This document shows positions 18,207 to 26,392 of a DNA stretch of 64,000 nucleotides, piece after piece. Each line of letters opens with the position of its first letter. The first letter of the stretch is position 1. Source of the stretch: Tritonibacter mobilis (GTDB lineage Bacteria; Pseudomonadota; Alphaproteobacteria; Rhodobacterales; Rhodobacteraceae). The stretch spans positions 248,001 through 312,000 of the forward strand of contig NZ_LNWY01000006.1 in the NCBI RefSeq assembly GCF_001681715.1, written 5' to 3'. The notes beneath the pieces are model-generated. The model was not told the origin of the DNA. It ran no database searches and saw only the letters and a program-made list of their open reading frames with translations. The translations under genes and the position numbers were made by a program.

Positions 18207-19145
18207 ATGGTAAACTATAACCTCTCCCGACTGGTCAAAATCCGACACATGCAATGTCTGTTGGAGGTCGTGTCATGCGGGAGCCTCAAGGCAGCGGGCG
18301 AGCGATTGCATCTGACGCAGCCTGCCATCTCGCGCACGCTAAAAGAACTGGAAGAGATCCTCGGTACAACGCTGTTATTGCGCAGTCGGGCCGGAGTTGA
18401 GCTGACCGAAGCGGGCGAGGTTTTTGCGCATTTTGCCCGGATGAGTCTGGCGGCGCTCGATCATGGGTTGGAAAGCATAGACAGAACGCGCGGCGGCATC
18501 CTGAAGCAGGAGGTGAAGGTCGGCGCGTTGCCCAGTGTTGCGGCGGGGCTGATGCCAAAAGTGGCTGAAGGGTTTCAACGACTCGCGCCAGAAGCCGTTC
18601 TGCGGCTGTCGGATGGGCCGCATGGCATGCTGATTGATATGCTGCGCAACGGTGCGGTGAGCATGGTGATTGGTCGGATGGGGGACCCCGCTTCCATGCA
18701 AGGGGTGTCTTTTACTCAACTCTACACAGAAGAGGTGGTGTGCGTGGTCAGACCGGACCATCCCTGTCTCGCAGCGCCTGATCTCGGCGATCTGTCTCGT
18801 TGGCCAGTGATATTTCCGCCGACCACGGCCGCCATTCGCCCGCAGGTGGAGCGCTGGTTGATCAGTCACGGACTGTCAGAACCGGCGCAACGCATTGAGA
18901 CTGTCTCGGGTGCCTTTGCGCGCGTCTATACTCGAGACACGGACGCGATTTGGATGATTTCACATGGGGTCGTGCGCAATGAGCTCTCGGACGGGCGGTT
19001 GATCCGCCTGCCGTTTGACACATCTCTTACAAAGGGTCCGGTCGGGTTGATGCAGCGCCAAGATGCTGAGCCCACACCACTAGAGAGCCTCTTTGTCAAA
19101 GCGCTGCATGCGGCGATTGTCTCGGTTGGGTATGATGTGAGTTGA
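18207..19145 (+). CDS. pcaQ: LysR-type regulator of the pca operon (PcaQ)
   Basis: This 312-residue LysR protein has an N-terminal helix-turn-helix (SLKAAGERLHLTQPAISRTLKELE, about residues 28-51) followed by a periplasmic-binding-like effector domain. PcaQ senses beta-ketoadipate pathway intermediates and activates the pca genes; the divergent position next to pobA-pcaDCHG supports the name. The RLVKIRHMQCLLEVV opening is characteristic of PcaQ-like proteins. The ATG at 18207 lacks an obvious ribosome binding site, and the internal methionine near residue 17 is an alternative. Confidence 0.87.
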   Translation: MVNYNLSRLVKIRHMQCLLEVVSCGSLKAAGERLHLTQPAISRTLKELEEILGTTLLLRSRAGVELTEAGEVFAHFARMSLAALDHGLESIDRTRGGILKQEVKVGALPSVAAGLMPKVAEGFQRLAPEAVLRLSDGPHGMLIDMLRNGAVSMVIGRMGDPASMQGVSFTQLYTEEVVCVVRPDHPCLAAPDLGDLSRWPVIFPPTTAAIRPQVERWLISHGLSEPAQRIETVSGAFARVYTRDTDAIWMISHGVVRNELSDGRLIRLPFDTSLTKGPVGLMQRQDAEPTPLESLFVKALHAAIVSVGYDVS

Positions 19146-19148
19146 AGC

Positions 19149-19203
19149 AGGGGCGCTGCCCCTTGAGCTGTTCGGCTCTCACCCCGGAGGTATTTGGAAA
19201 AAG
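19149..19203 (+). repeat. Dispersed intergenic element, copy 1
   Basis: A hairpin AGGGGC-GCT-GCCCCT is followed by GAGC/GCTC pairing and then CCCCGGAGGTATTTGG with an A-rich end. A related element in opposite orientation lies at 58687-58742: hairpin GAGGGGC-AGC-GCCCCTC with CCCGGGATATTT on its complementary strand. Short elements of this kind occur after genes in Roseobacter genomes, from memory. Here it begins right after the pcaQ stop and may act in transcript termination. Confidence 0.5.
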
Positions 19204-19383
19204 GTGAATAGAACGTGGTTTTTGGTGAAAAACGACGCAATTGATCGAAACGGTACTGGGGATGAAACAGTACTCTCAGTGCCGTGATCTGGTGTGAATG
19301 GTGTGTCACGGTTGTTCCGAGGATTGATTTATTTTCATATTATTCAGATGGTTATGGGAAGTGTGAGATTTTTCGTGATCTTT

Positions 19384-19426
19384 TGTGACGCATTTCACAG
19401 AGGACGCGTAGTTGTGTTTGTATAAC
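19384..19426 (+). promoter_or_regulatory. Putative rpoH promoter with CRP-type site
   Basis: TGTGA-CGCATT-TCACA (19384-19399) is a perfect match to the CRP consensus TGTGA-N6-TCACA. A -10-like TATAAC lies at 19421-19426, which would put the site centre at about -41.5, the class II activator position. No good -35 hexamer is present, as expected for an activator-dependent promoter. Confidence 0.5.
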
Positions 19427-19514
19427 ACTGGGTAAGGGTCGCTTGAAAACGGCGACCACAACACTCAAATGGGCTGATCTTGAAGTCCTTGCAAATTCGA
19501 AAGGGACAGTTCTG

Positions 19515-20411
19515 ATGGCAAATTATGCAAATCTTCCCGCCCCGTCTCCCGAAGGTGGGCTGAACCGCTACCTGCAGGAAATCCGCAAATTCCCGCTGCT
19601 GGAGCCGGAAGAGGAATATATGCTGGCCAAGCGCTGGGTCGAAGAGCAAGACACTGAGGCGGCGCATAAAATGGTCACGTCCCACCTGCGTCTGGCAGCT
19701 AAAATCGCTATGGGCTATCGCGGCTATGGGCTACCGCAAGCGGAGGTAATTTCCGAGGCCAACGTCGGTTTGATGCAAGCGGTGAAGCGCTTTGACCCTG
19801 AAAAAGGCTTTCGACTGGCCACCTACGCAATGTGGTGGATCCGTGCCTCGATTCAGGAGTATATCCTGCGGTCCTGGTCTCTGGTGAAGCTTGGCACCAC
19901 CTCGGCGCAAAAGAAGCTGTTCTTCAACCTGCGCAAGGCAAAGGCCCGTATCGGTGCGCTGGAAGATGGCGATTTGCGCCCAGAAGCGGTGAAGAAGATC
20001 GCAACCGACCTTGGTGTGACCGAGGATGAGGTGATCTCGATGAACCGCCGGATGTCCGGTGGGGATGCATCCCTCAATGCGATGGTCGGCGGCGATGGTG
20101 ATAGCACCATGCAGTGGCAGGACTGGCTCGAGGATGAGGGTGCCGACCAGGCTGGAGATTACGAGGCCCAAGACGAGTTGCAGGCGCGCCGCGAGCTTTT
20201 GGCGGAGGCAATGAGCGTTCTCAATGATCGCGAGAAAGATATTCTGACGCAGCGTCGTCTGGCAGATCAGGCCAAGACGCTGGAAGAGTTGAGCGTTCAG
20301 TACGACGTGAGCCGCGAGCGTATCCGGCAGATCGAAGTGCGCGCGTTTGAGAAGCTGCAAAAGAAGATGCGCGAATTGGCTGCTGGCAAAGGGATGTTGC
20401 AGCCCGTCTGA
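19515..20411 (+). CDS. rpoH: RNA polymerase sigma-32 factor RpoH
   Basis: RpoH directs RNA polymerase to heat-shock and related stress promoters. Starting at the ATG at 19515 gives 298 residues, the usual length. Region 2 holds LRLAAKIAMGYRGYGLPQAEVISEANVGLMQAVKRFD (about 58-94), and the RpoH box AQKKLFFNL is at about 131-139. Region 4 contains the DVSRERIRQIEVRAFEK helix-turn-helix. The frame could extend to a TTG at 19443, but that lies immediately after the likely transcription start. A terminator follows at 20471. The groESL operon in this window has a CIRCE element and may or may not also depend on RpoH. Confidence 0.95.
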   Translation: MANYANLPAPSPEGGLNRYLQEIRKFPLLEPEEEYMLAKRWVEEQDTEAAHKMVTSHLRLAAKIAMGYRGYGLPQAEVISEANVGLMQAVKRFDPEKGFRLATYAMWWIRASIQEYILRSWSLVKLGTTSAQKKLFFNLRKAKARIGALEDGDLRPEAVKKIATDLGVTEDEVISMNRRMSGGDASLNAMVGGDGDSTMQWQDWLEDEGADQAGDYEAQDELQARRELLAEAMSVLNDREKDILTQRRLADQAKTLEELSVQYDVSRERIRQIEVRAFEKLQKKMRELAAGKGMLQPV

Positions 20412-20470
20412 GCTGCCATTCGCAGAAATTGTCCAATGATGCGCCTTTCTCCCTCGGCGCGGACATGGAA

Positions 20471-20500
20471 AGGGGTCACCCATCGGGGTGGCCCCTTTTG
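20471..20500 (+). terminator. Terminator of rpoH
   Basis: AAGGGGTCACCC-ATC-GGGGTGGCCCCTTTT forms a stem of about 10 bp with one mismatch, followed by TTTTG. It is 60 bp after the rpoH stop. Confidence 0.8.
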
Positions 20501-21020
20501 TGTTGATGCTACGCAGATTGTAGAGGCGTCGAGATAATCTGGGGGAGGGTTGGCTGGCACGGTTGCGCGCGTGAGCATTCCCCAAATTTCAATAAGAAGT
20601 TCTTGGTTGATCAGGCGGGCAGCTGGACATGCCAAAGTACGGCAATGGTCGGGCTGAGCTTGCGAACGATCTGCCTGAATAGCGCTGCGGTGCTGGCGAC
20701 GTATCTGCGTGGCGGGCAGCAGCGCGGACTGCTTTATGCTGGCTTGATGACATGGGGAGCTGGCTTCGCTTGCGATCTGGCTGGGACCCGAAGGTGCCTT
20801 GCTGGATGGCTTGCTGCTGGCGGCCTGTTCATCTGGCTTGCTGCAGTTGAGACCTTTTTATCCTTTGATCTGAGAGGCGTCAACGAGAAAATTCAACAAA
20901 ATCAAATGCTTGACTATTGTTGTCGGGATTAGGTTCCTGACTTTTGAAGTCAGATTTGAGTTGCAAGGAAAAATCCTTGCAACTCAATAGCGTGAGGTAA
21001 GTTTCAAAAACGGATTGCCG
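20501..21020. other. Gene-poor stretch with tandem hairpins; one doubtful ORF
   Basis: This stretch of roughly 500 bp lies between rpoH and the convergent dipeptidase gene. A 109-codon plus-strand frame (20603-20932) needs a TTG start, has no ribosome binding site and matches nothing I recognise, so I do not call it. Two adjacent perfect hairpins lie at its right end (20937-20953 and 20956-20987). Confidence 0.4.
20937..20987. terminator. Two adjacent perfect hairpins
   Basis: CTGACTT-TTG-AAGTCAG (20937-20953) is followed after 2 bp by TTGAGTTGCAAGGA-AAAA-TCCTTGCAACTCAA (20956-20987), a perfect 14-bp stem with a 4-base loop. They lie 33 bp after the dipeptidase stop on the minus strand. No T-run flanks them, so they could be a processed transcript end or part of a small RNA. 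Confidence 0.5.
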
Positions 21021-22193
21021 TTAGTCGAGGCGGGCCCGAACGACGCGGAGCATATTGCCGCCCGCGATCTTGCGGATTTGTGTCTCGCTCAGGCCCTCAT
21101 CGAGCATCGCCTGAGTAAGCGCGGCAAGCTCTGAGGTGTCAAAAGCCGTCTTAACCGAGCCATCAAAGTCAGAACCAAGCGCGACATGATTCTCGCCGAC
21201 CACCTCAATTGCACTGCGTATCGTCTTCGCAACGCCTGCGGGGGAGGTGTCACAAACCGCGTTCGCCCAATAGCCGATTCCAATCACACCACCGGTCGCG
21301 GCGATGTCGCGCATCAGATCATCAGGCAGGTTGCGTTTGACCGGGCAAGCCTTGTGGATGCCGGTATGCGACAACACCAAGGGGACGTCGGTTATGGCAA
21401 TCACATCACGCACCACCTGCGGACTTGAATGCGCAACATCAAGGATCAGCCCTTGCTCAACAGTGGCGGTGACAACGGCACGACCAAATTCAGTGAGGCC
21501 ATGATCTCCAGTCCCATGCAGAGAGCCCCCAAGCGCATTGTCAAAGAAATGCTGCAGCGCGATCAGCCTGTATCCCGCATCCACCAGCCCCTGCAGCTTA
21601 TCGAGATCGCCCTCGAGCGGGTGAGCCCCTTCGATGCCGAGCAGACCGCCGACCACGTCCTCACCTGCGCGTTTCAGGTCCAGCAGGGCATCCAGATCTG
21701 CTTCGGTGCGGATGATCCGCAGGCGCCCGTCAGACCGTTCCTGAAATCGATGCAGCTTCTTTGCTTGATGTAGTGCGCGTTCATAAAGGGAGGTCCATGT
21801 GGGGACTGGCCAAAGCTGCCCGATCGCAAGCAGGGTGATGTTGTCCCGTGCGTCAGCCTCATTCTGGTGAATATTCTGTCCCGCCGGCGATTTGGTCACG
21901 GCGGTGAAGACCTGCAGCGTGACGTTGCCCTCAATGAGGCGGGGAATATCCATCTGCCCGCGCGTGTTGCGCTTGGTGAGGTCGCGTTTCCACAGCAGCG
22001 GATCTGCGTGCAGATCACCAATCACCAGACTGTTGTGCAGGGTGCGTGCGGCGTCACTGATAGCGTAGGGGGCATGCTCAATAACCGGATTGCGCTGCTT
22101 GTCGAGGTAGGCAGGCGCGAACACAAAAAACGCAACGATGGCCAAAGCGCCGATAACCAACAGCCGTCTGAACCATCTCGCAAGAGTTGCCAT
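21021..22193 (-). CDS. Membrane dipeptidase, peptidase family M19
   Basis: This is a metal-dependent dipeptidase of the renal dipeptidase family. An N-terminal membrane anchor or uncleaved signal (LLVIGALAIVAFFVFAPAYL) precedes the barrel. The metal-site motif DLHADPLLW is near residue 60, the central ligands are in GIEGAHPLEG and DVAHSSPQV, and GSDFDGSV closes the site. I start at MATLARW (22193), which has AGGA 8 bp upstream, rather than at the ATG 15 bp earlier. It probably cleaves dipeptides outside the cytoplasmic membrane. Neighbours give no pathway hint. Confidence 0.88.
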   Translation of the reverse strand: MATLARWFRRLLVIGALAIVAFFVFAPAYLDKQRNPVIEHAPYAISDAARTLHNSLVIGDLHADPLLWKRDLTKRNTRGQMDIPRLIEGNVTLQVFTAVTKSPAGQNIHQNEADARDNITLLAIGQLWPVPTWTSLYERALHQAKKLHRFQERSDGRLRIIRTEADLDALLDLKRAGEDVVGGLLGIEGAHPLEGDLDKLQGLVDAGYRLIALQHFFDNALGGSLHGTGDHGLTEFGRAVVTATVEQGLILDVAHSSPQVVRDVIAITDVPLVLSHTGIHKACPVKRNLPDDLMRDIAATGGVIGIGYWANAVCDTSPAGVAKTIRSAIEVVGENHVALGSDFDGSVKTAFDTSELAALTQAMLDEGLSETQIRKIAGGNMLRVVRARLD

Positions 22194-22355
22194 TGATAAG
22201 ATCCTCATGAGGTTTTTGAGGACAGGCTACGACAAGAAATCGCAAGTTCAACCCTATGCGTCATTCCAGATGTATTGCGCGATGTTTGCTGAGGCGCGGT
22301 TATATAGCTACTGTGAGCGCAAACACTGTAAGGTTGGGATCGTGGGAGACCTAAA

Positions 22356-23345
22356 ATGACGAAACCTGTGCGCTGGGGCATTCTGGGTGCGGCAAAGTTC
22401 GCGCGTGAACATATGGGACCGGCTATTCATGCCGCCAATGGGGCGGAGCTTGCGGCGCTTGCGACCTCCAGTGCGGAGAAGGCGGCTCCGTTTCAGGCGT
22501 TTGCGCCGGGAATTGCAGTCCACCAGAGTTATGAGGCGCTGCTGGCGGATCCCTCAATTGATGCGGTCTACATCCCGCTCCCCAATCACCTGCATGTGGA
22601 ATGGGCGCTCAAGGCCATGCAGGCAGGAAAACATGTTCTGGTGGAAAAGCCAGCCGCGCTGCACGAAGCGGAGTTCGATCAACTGATTGCAGCGCGAGGT
22701 GAGGCGGGCGTTCTGGCGGCAGAGGCCTATATGATTGTGCACCACCCGCAGTGGCAACGCGCGCGTGAACTGGTGCAATCCGGCGCGCTTGGGCAGGTCA
22801 AACATGTCTCAGGTAGATTCTCTTTCGATAACCGGGCCGATGTCGACAACATTCGCAACCGACCAGAAACCGGGGGCGGTGCGTTGCGAGACATTGGCGT
22901 TTATGTCTTTGGATCAACGCGATTTGTGACTGGTGAAGAGCCGCAAGAGATCAGCGCGCAGATCGAATGGGAAAACGGTGTTGATGTGCTGTCAAACGTA
23001 CAGGCAAAGTTCCCGAGCTTCCTTTACACCGCCTATGTGAGCACCCGTCTTCAGCCTCATCAAGAGATGGCGTTTCACGGAGACAAAGGGGTGTTGCGCC
23101 TGACCGCACCGTTTAATCCCCGCGTCTTTGGCGAGGCACGACTGGAGCTACACCAGTCGTCCCATGCGGGAGGTTCTGGACGGATGAGCGAGGAGCGTTT
23201 CCCGGTTGCAGACCATTACAAGCTGCAGGTGGAAGCCTTCGGGCGCAGTTTGCGCGAAGGTGTGGCCTACCCATGCCCGCTGGAGTTCTCGCGCGGAACC
23301 CAGGCGATGATCGACGGTGTGTTCAAGGTTGCAACCGATCTTTGA
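22356..23345 (+). CDS. Gfo/Idh/MocA-family oxidoreductase
   Basis: The 329-residue protein has the Rossmann start WGILGAAKFAREHM near residues 6-19 for NAD(P) binding and the family motif EKPAALHEAEFD near 93-104. A C-terminal alpha/beta substrate domain follows. Members oxidise or reduce sugars, cyclitols or related hydroxy compounds. The substrate cannot be read from the sequence. A good ribosome binding site (GGGAGA) precedes the ATG. The gene stands alone between divergent or unrelated neighbours. Confidence 0.87.
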   Translation: MTKPVRWGILGAAKFAREHMGPAIHAANGAELAALATSSAEKAAPFQAFAPGIAVHQSYEALLADPSIDAVYIPLPNHLHVEWALKAMQAGKHVLVEKPAALHEAEFDQLIAARGEAGVLAAEAYMIVHHPQWQRARELVQSGALGQVKHVSGRFSFDNRADVDNIRNRPETGGGALRDIGVYVFGSTRFVTGEEPQEISAQIEWENGVDVLSNVQAKFPSFLYTAYVSTRLQPHQEMAFHGDKGVLRLTAPFNPRVFGEARLELHQSSHAGGSGRMSEERFPVADHYKLQVEAFGRSLREGVAYPCPLEFSRGTQAMIDGVFKVATDL

Positions 23346-23440
23346 TCGGCGGGCAAATCGCACCAGTTTATCTCTGTAGCTGGTCTCCTGCGGGAGGCCG
23401 GTGCTAAAATCTTACTCCGAGATACGTGAGGGTGACTTAG

Positions 23441-23710
23441 ATGGCGGGTGGCTGGGCAAAAGATGGCGCGGTGAGTGAGCAGATTGAGGCATCAATCTCG
23501 GATGAGCTTGCACGGCTTAAGTCCCGCCCAGCATTGCAAGGCGAGAGCCTCACACATTGTGCAGATTGCGAAGAAGAAATTCCTGTGGCCCGGCAACGTG
23601 CGATACCGGGTGTAAAACTCTGTATCGAGTGCCAGCAGGAACGCGATGGTACGTTGAAAGCCCGTGGTGGGATCAACAGGCGCGGCAGCAAAGACAGCCA
23701 GTTGAAATAA
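23441..23710 (+). CDS. DksA/TraR-type C4 zinc-finger protein
   Basis: This short 89-residue protein has four cysteines in the pattern CADC-(N17)-CIEC (about residues 41-62), the zinc finger of the DksA/TraR family. An acidic coiled helical start (QIEASISDELARLKSRP) precedes it. Full DksA has a longer coiled coil with acidic tips that enters the RNA polymerase secondary channel; this one is shorter and lacks most of it, like TraR-sized relatives. An effect on transcription is likely but its targets are unknown. Confidence 0.85.
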   Translation: MAGGWAKDGAVSEQIEASISDELARLKSRPALQGESLTHCADCEEEIPVARQRAIPGVKLCIECQQERDGTLKARGGINRRGSKDSQLK

Positions 23711-23725
23711 GGATAGGGGGTGGTT

Positions 23726-24217
23726 TCAGGCCCTTGCCAGTGGCAGGCGCATCACGTGTTGCGGGCCCGCTAACCCGCCTTCATAGAGCTCGCACGTGTC
23801 GACAAATCCGGCCCCAAGGTAGCTTCGGACTGCGATTGGATTGCGCAGGTTTACGGTCAGAACCAAGGCTTGTGCTGCGGGGTATAATTTGCGCAATGCA
23901 GCCGGCAACGCTTGCAAGGTGGCTTTGCCCAGACCGCGTCCTTGTTGGCGATGGTCAATCATGAAAGCCCTCAGCCCCAGATCCCCCGCGCGTGCGAAGC
24001 TATAGGTGCGCGGAAACTTCAGATCTATTTTGAAGAACCCAACGGCTTTGTTCTCTGCGAGTATCGCATAGAGGTCGAGTTCTTCTTCAAGCGCAGCGAA
24101 AGCCATATCGACCGTGCCGCAATAGACGATCTGCTCAGGGGCGACCTCGATATGGCGGACCAGCTCATGGTCGGACTGGCTCAGCCGCAAGAAGTTTATG
24201 TTCGATTCTACTGCCAT
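23726..24217 (-). CDS. GNAT-family N-acetyltransferase
   Basis: This roughly 163-residue GNAT protein carries motif A as MIDHRQQGRGLGKATLQALP (Q/R-x-x-G-x-G for acetyl-CoA) and a later motif B with NLRNPIAVRSYLGAGF. The substrate is unknown. I start at MAVESN (24217). An earlier ATG at 24235 abuts the T-run of the pepF terminator and is less likely. The gene converges on the DksA-like gene with 15 bp between stops and lies downstream of pepF on the same strand, separated by that terminator. Confidence 0.82.
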   Translation of the reverse strand: MAVESNINFLRLSQSDHELVRHIEVAPEQIVYCGTVDMAFAALEEELDLYAILAENKAVGFFKIDLKFPRTYSFARAGDLGLRAFMIDHRQQGRGLGKATLQALPAALRKLYPAAQALVLTVNLRNPIAVRSYLGAGFVDTCELYEGGLAGPQHVMRLPLARA

Positions 24218-24235
24218 ACTGACGCAAAGATGCAT

Positions 24236-24267
24236 AAAAAACGCCCGCCGTCACGATGCGGCGGGCG
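24236..24267 (-). terminator. Terminator of pepF
   Basis: CGCCCGCCG / CGGCGGGCG (24242-24250 and 24259-24267) with an 8-base loop is followed on the minus strand by six T (24236-24241). It lies about 50 bp after the pepF stop. Confidence 0.88.
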
Positions 24268-24319
24268 TTTCCAGGCGCGAGAGGCGGATTGCCGCGCTCC
24301 TCACGAAGAGGGGGAGGTG

Positions 24320-26140
24320 TTAGTCCTCCATCGCTTCCAACTCGTCAATGAGGCCGGAGATCATCGACAGACCCTTGTCCCAGAATTTCGGATCGGAGGC
24401 GTCCAGACCAAAGGGCGCCAGCAGCTCTTTGTGGTGCTTGGAGCCACCCGCTTTCAACATGTCGAAATACTTGTCCTCAAACCCCTCGGCGCCCTCGGCG
24501 TAGACCGAGTAGAGCGCATTCACCAAGCCGTCGCCAAAGGCATAGGCATAGACGTAGAAGGGCGAATGCACGAAATGCGGGATATAGGCCCAGAAAGTCT
24601 CGTAGCCTTCCATGAAGTCAAAGCCTTCGCCCAGGGATTCCGCCTGAACGCTCATCCATAGGGCGTTGATGTCCTCGGGTGTGAGTTCGCCCTCGGCACG
24701 GGCGGCGTGCAGTTTGCACTCGAAGTCATAAAAGGCGATCTGCCGCACAACCGTGTTGATCATGTCCTCGACCTTGCCGGCGAGCAGCACCTTGCGCTCT
24801 TCCTTGGTCTTGGCCTTCTCCAGCATCTTGCGGAAAGTCAGCATCTCGCCAAACACGGATGCGGTTTCCGCCAGCGTCAGCGGCGTCGAGGACAGCATCT
24901 CGCCCTGATCTGCGGCCAGCACCTGATGCACGCCGTGGCCCAGCTCATGCGCCAGTGTCATCACGTCGCGCGGCTTGCCGAGGTAGTTCAGCATCACATA
25001 GGGGTGCACATTGGTGACGGTCGGATGGGCAAAGGCCCCGGGAGCCTTGCCGGGTTTCACGCCCGCGTCGATCCAGCCCTTGTCAAAGAACGGCTGTGCC
25101 AGCTCGCCCATGCGCGGATCAAAGGCCTCGTAGGCTTCCATCACCGTGGCGCGCGCTTCGTCCCAGTCGACAATGCGCGTTGTCTCCATCGGCAAGGGCG
25201 CGTTGCGGTCCCAGACCTGCATGCGGTCCAGGCCAAGCCATTTGCGCTTCAACTCGTAGTAGCGGTGGCTGAGCTTGGGGTAGGCGGCCACGACCGCCTC
25301 GCGCAGGGCCTCGACCACCTCGGGTTCGACATCGTTTGATAGGTGGCGGCCCATCTGTGGGCTGGGCATGCCGCGCCAACGGTCAATGATCTCTTTTTCC
25401 TTGGCCTGCGTGTTGTGCACGCGGGCAAAGATCTTGATGTTGTCGGCAAAGACGCGGGCGAGCTCGCGCGCGGCAGCCTCACGCTTGCTGCGGTCCTGTT
25501 CGGTCAGGAAGTTGAGCGTTGCCTCAATGCCCAGCTCCTCGCCGCCGATTTCAAACGTGAGGCCGGCGATGGTCTCGTCAAAGAGTTTTTCCCAGGCGTC
25601 GCCGACGATGCCCAAGTCATGCATGAACCGTTCTAGCTCGTCGGAGAGCTGATAGGGCTTCATCGCGCGGATGCGGTCGAACACCGGCTTATAGCGGGCG
25701 AGATCGGCATTGGCGGCAAACAGCGCGTCCAGGGTCGCGTCCTCGATCCGGTTGATCTCCAGCGTGAAGAACACCAACGGCGTGGTGAAGATGGTGACCT
25801 TTTCCTGAACGTCGGACAGGAATTTAGCACGATCGGCATCGGTGGTCAGTTGGTAGTAGCGCAGGCCCGCATAGGACATGATGCGACCGGCGATGTTGTT
25901 GATTTTCTCATTGCGATGCACGCAGGTTAACAAGCCATCGGCGTTGAGATCGGCGAGCTTTCCCTCATAATCCGCGGCAAAACCTGCGCATTCTTTTTGC
26001 AGCCAATCGAGATCGCGGGACAATTCCGGCGCATCTTCGCCTGCGTAAAGATCGCTCAGGTCCCATTCCGGCAATTTGCCAAGATCTCCAGATCCGGAAG
26101 AGGCATTGGCATCGCGTACGGGGAAGGGGAGTTGGAACAT
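24320..26140 (-). CDS. pepF: Oligoendopeptidase F (M3 metallopeptidase)
   Basis: This 606-residue cytoplasmic zinc peptidase has the M3 motif HELGH at about 398-402 and the third zinc-ligand segment TLAETASVFGEMLTF near 419-433. The N-terminal region is the all-helical PepF domain (WDLSDLYAGEDAPELSRDL). The family cuts oligopeptides of roughly 7-17 residues and helps recycle peptides. Length is typical. A strong terminator follows, and a hairpin-rich gap precedes it, so it is likely a single-gene unit. Confidence 0.92.
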   Translation of the reverse strand: MFQLPFPVRDANASSGSGDLGKLPEWDLSDLYAGEDAPELSRDLDWLQKECAGFAADYEGKLADLNADGLLTCVHRNEKINNIAGRIMSYAGLRYYQLTTDADRAKFLSDVQEKVTIFTTPLVFFTLEINRIEDATLDALFAANADLARYKPVFDRIRAMKPYQLSDELERFMHDLGIVGDAWEKLFDETIAGLTFEIGGEELGIEATLNFLTEQDRSKREAAARELARVFADNIKIFARVHNTQAKEKEIIDRWRGMPSPQMGRHLSNDVEPEVVEALREAVVAAYPKLSHRYYELKRKWLGLDRMQVWDRNAPLPMETTRIVDWDEARATVMEAYEAFDPRMGELAQPFFDKGWIDAGVKPGKAPGAFAHPTVTNVHPYVMLNYLGKPRDVMTLAHELGHGVHQVLAADQGEMLSSTPLTLAETASVFGEMLTFRKMLEKAKTKEERKVLLAGKVEDMINTVVRQIAFYDFECKLHAARAEGELTPEDINALWMSVQAESLGEGFDFMEGYETFWAYIPHFVHSPFYVYAYAFGDGLVNALYSVYAEGAEGFEDKYFDMLKAGGSKHHKELLAPFGLDASDPKFWDKGLSMISGLIDELEAMED

Positions 26141-26273
26141 AGGACCTCCGTCTGGTGGCTGAATGGGCGTGCAAGCGGCCTAAGAGAACGCCGCGGTGGC
26201 CCGTGTATCGGTTCCTCAAACACTTAGGTCCCCGAACCCGGAGGCACAAGCGTAGAGCGGGTGGGTTGCGTAG

Positions 26274-26355
26274 AAACCTCTGAGAGGTGTTTCGCTTCGG
26301 GCTTTGCCCGAAACGACCAGCGCCGCGCACCCTGTGGGTGCGCGGCGCTGGTCGT
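26274..26355. repeat. Cluster of three hairpins, including a 20-bp perfect stem
   Basis: AAACCTC-TGA-GAGGTGTTT (26274-26292, one bulge), TTCGGGC-TTT-GCCCGAA (26296-26312) and a 43-bp element (26313-26355) lie side by side. The last has a perfect 20-bp stem and a TGT loop; its left arm begins ACGACCAGCGCC. They follow the alpha/beta hydrolase gene on the minus strand by about 38 bp. No T-run flanks the big stem. They may be a terminator array or a REP-type element. Confidence 0.6.
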
Positions 26356-26392
26356 CAGTTCAGATGTTCTACCCGCCTACAGAGGATTTATG

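Larger units (their letters stand above)
19146..19514. promoter_or_regulatory. Intergenic region upstream of rpoH
   Basis: This 369-bp gap holds a repeat element directly after pcaQ (19149-19203) and, near rpoH, a CRP-type palindrome (19384-19399) and a TATAAC -10-like hexamer (19421-19426). A TTG-started frame at 19443 extends rpoH upstream, but I prefer the internal ATG. I see nothing else coding. Confidence 0.5.

Noticed and set aside
20603..20932. 109-codon plus-strand frame
   Set aside because: It needs a TTG start, has no ribosome binding site, and the product is hydrophobic without recognisable features. I left it uncalled within the gap entry.
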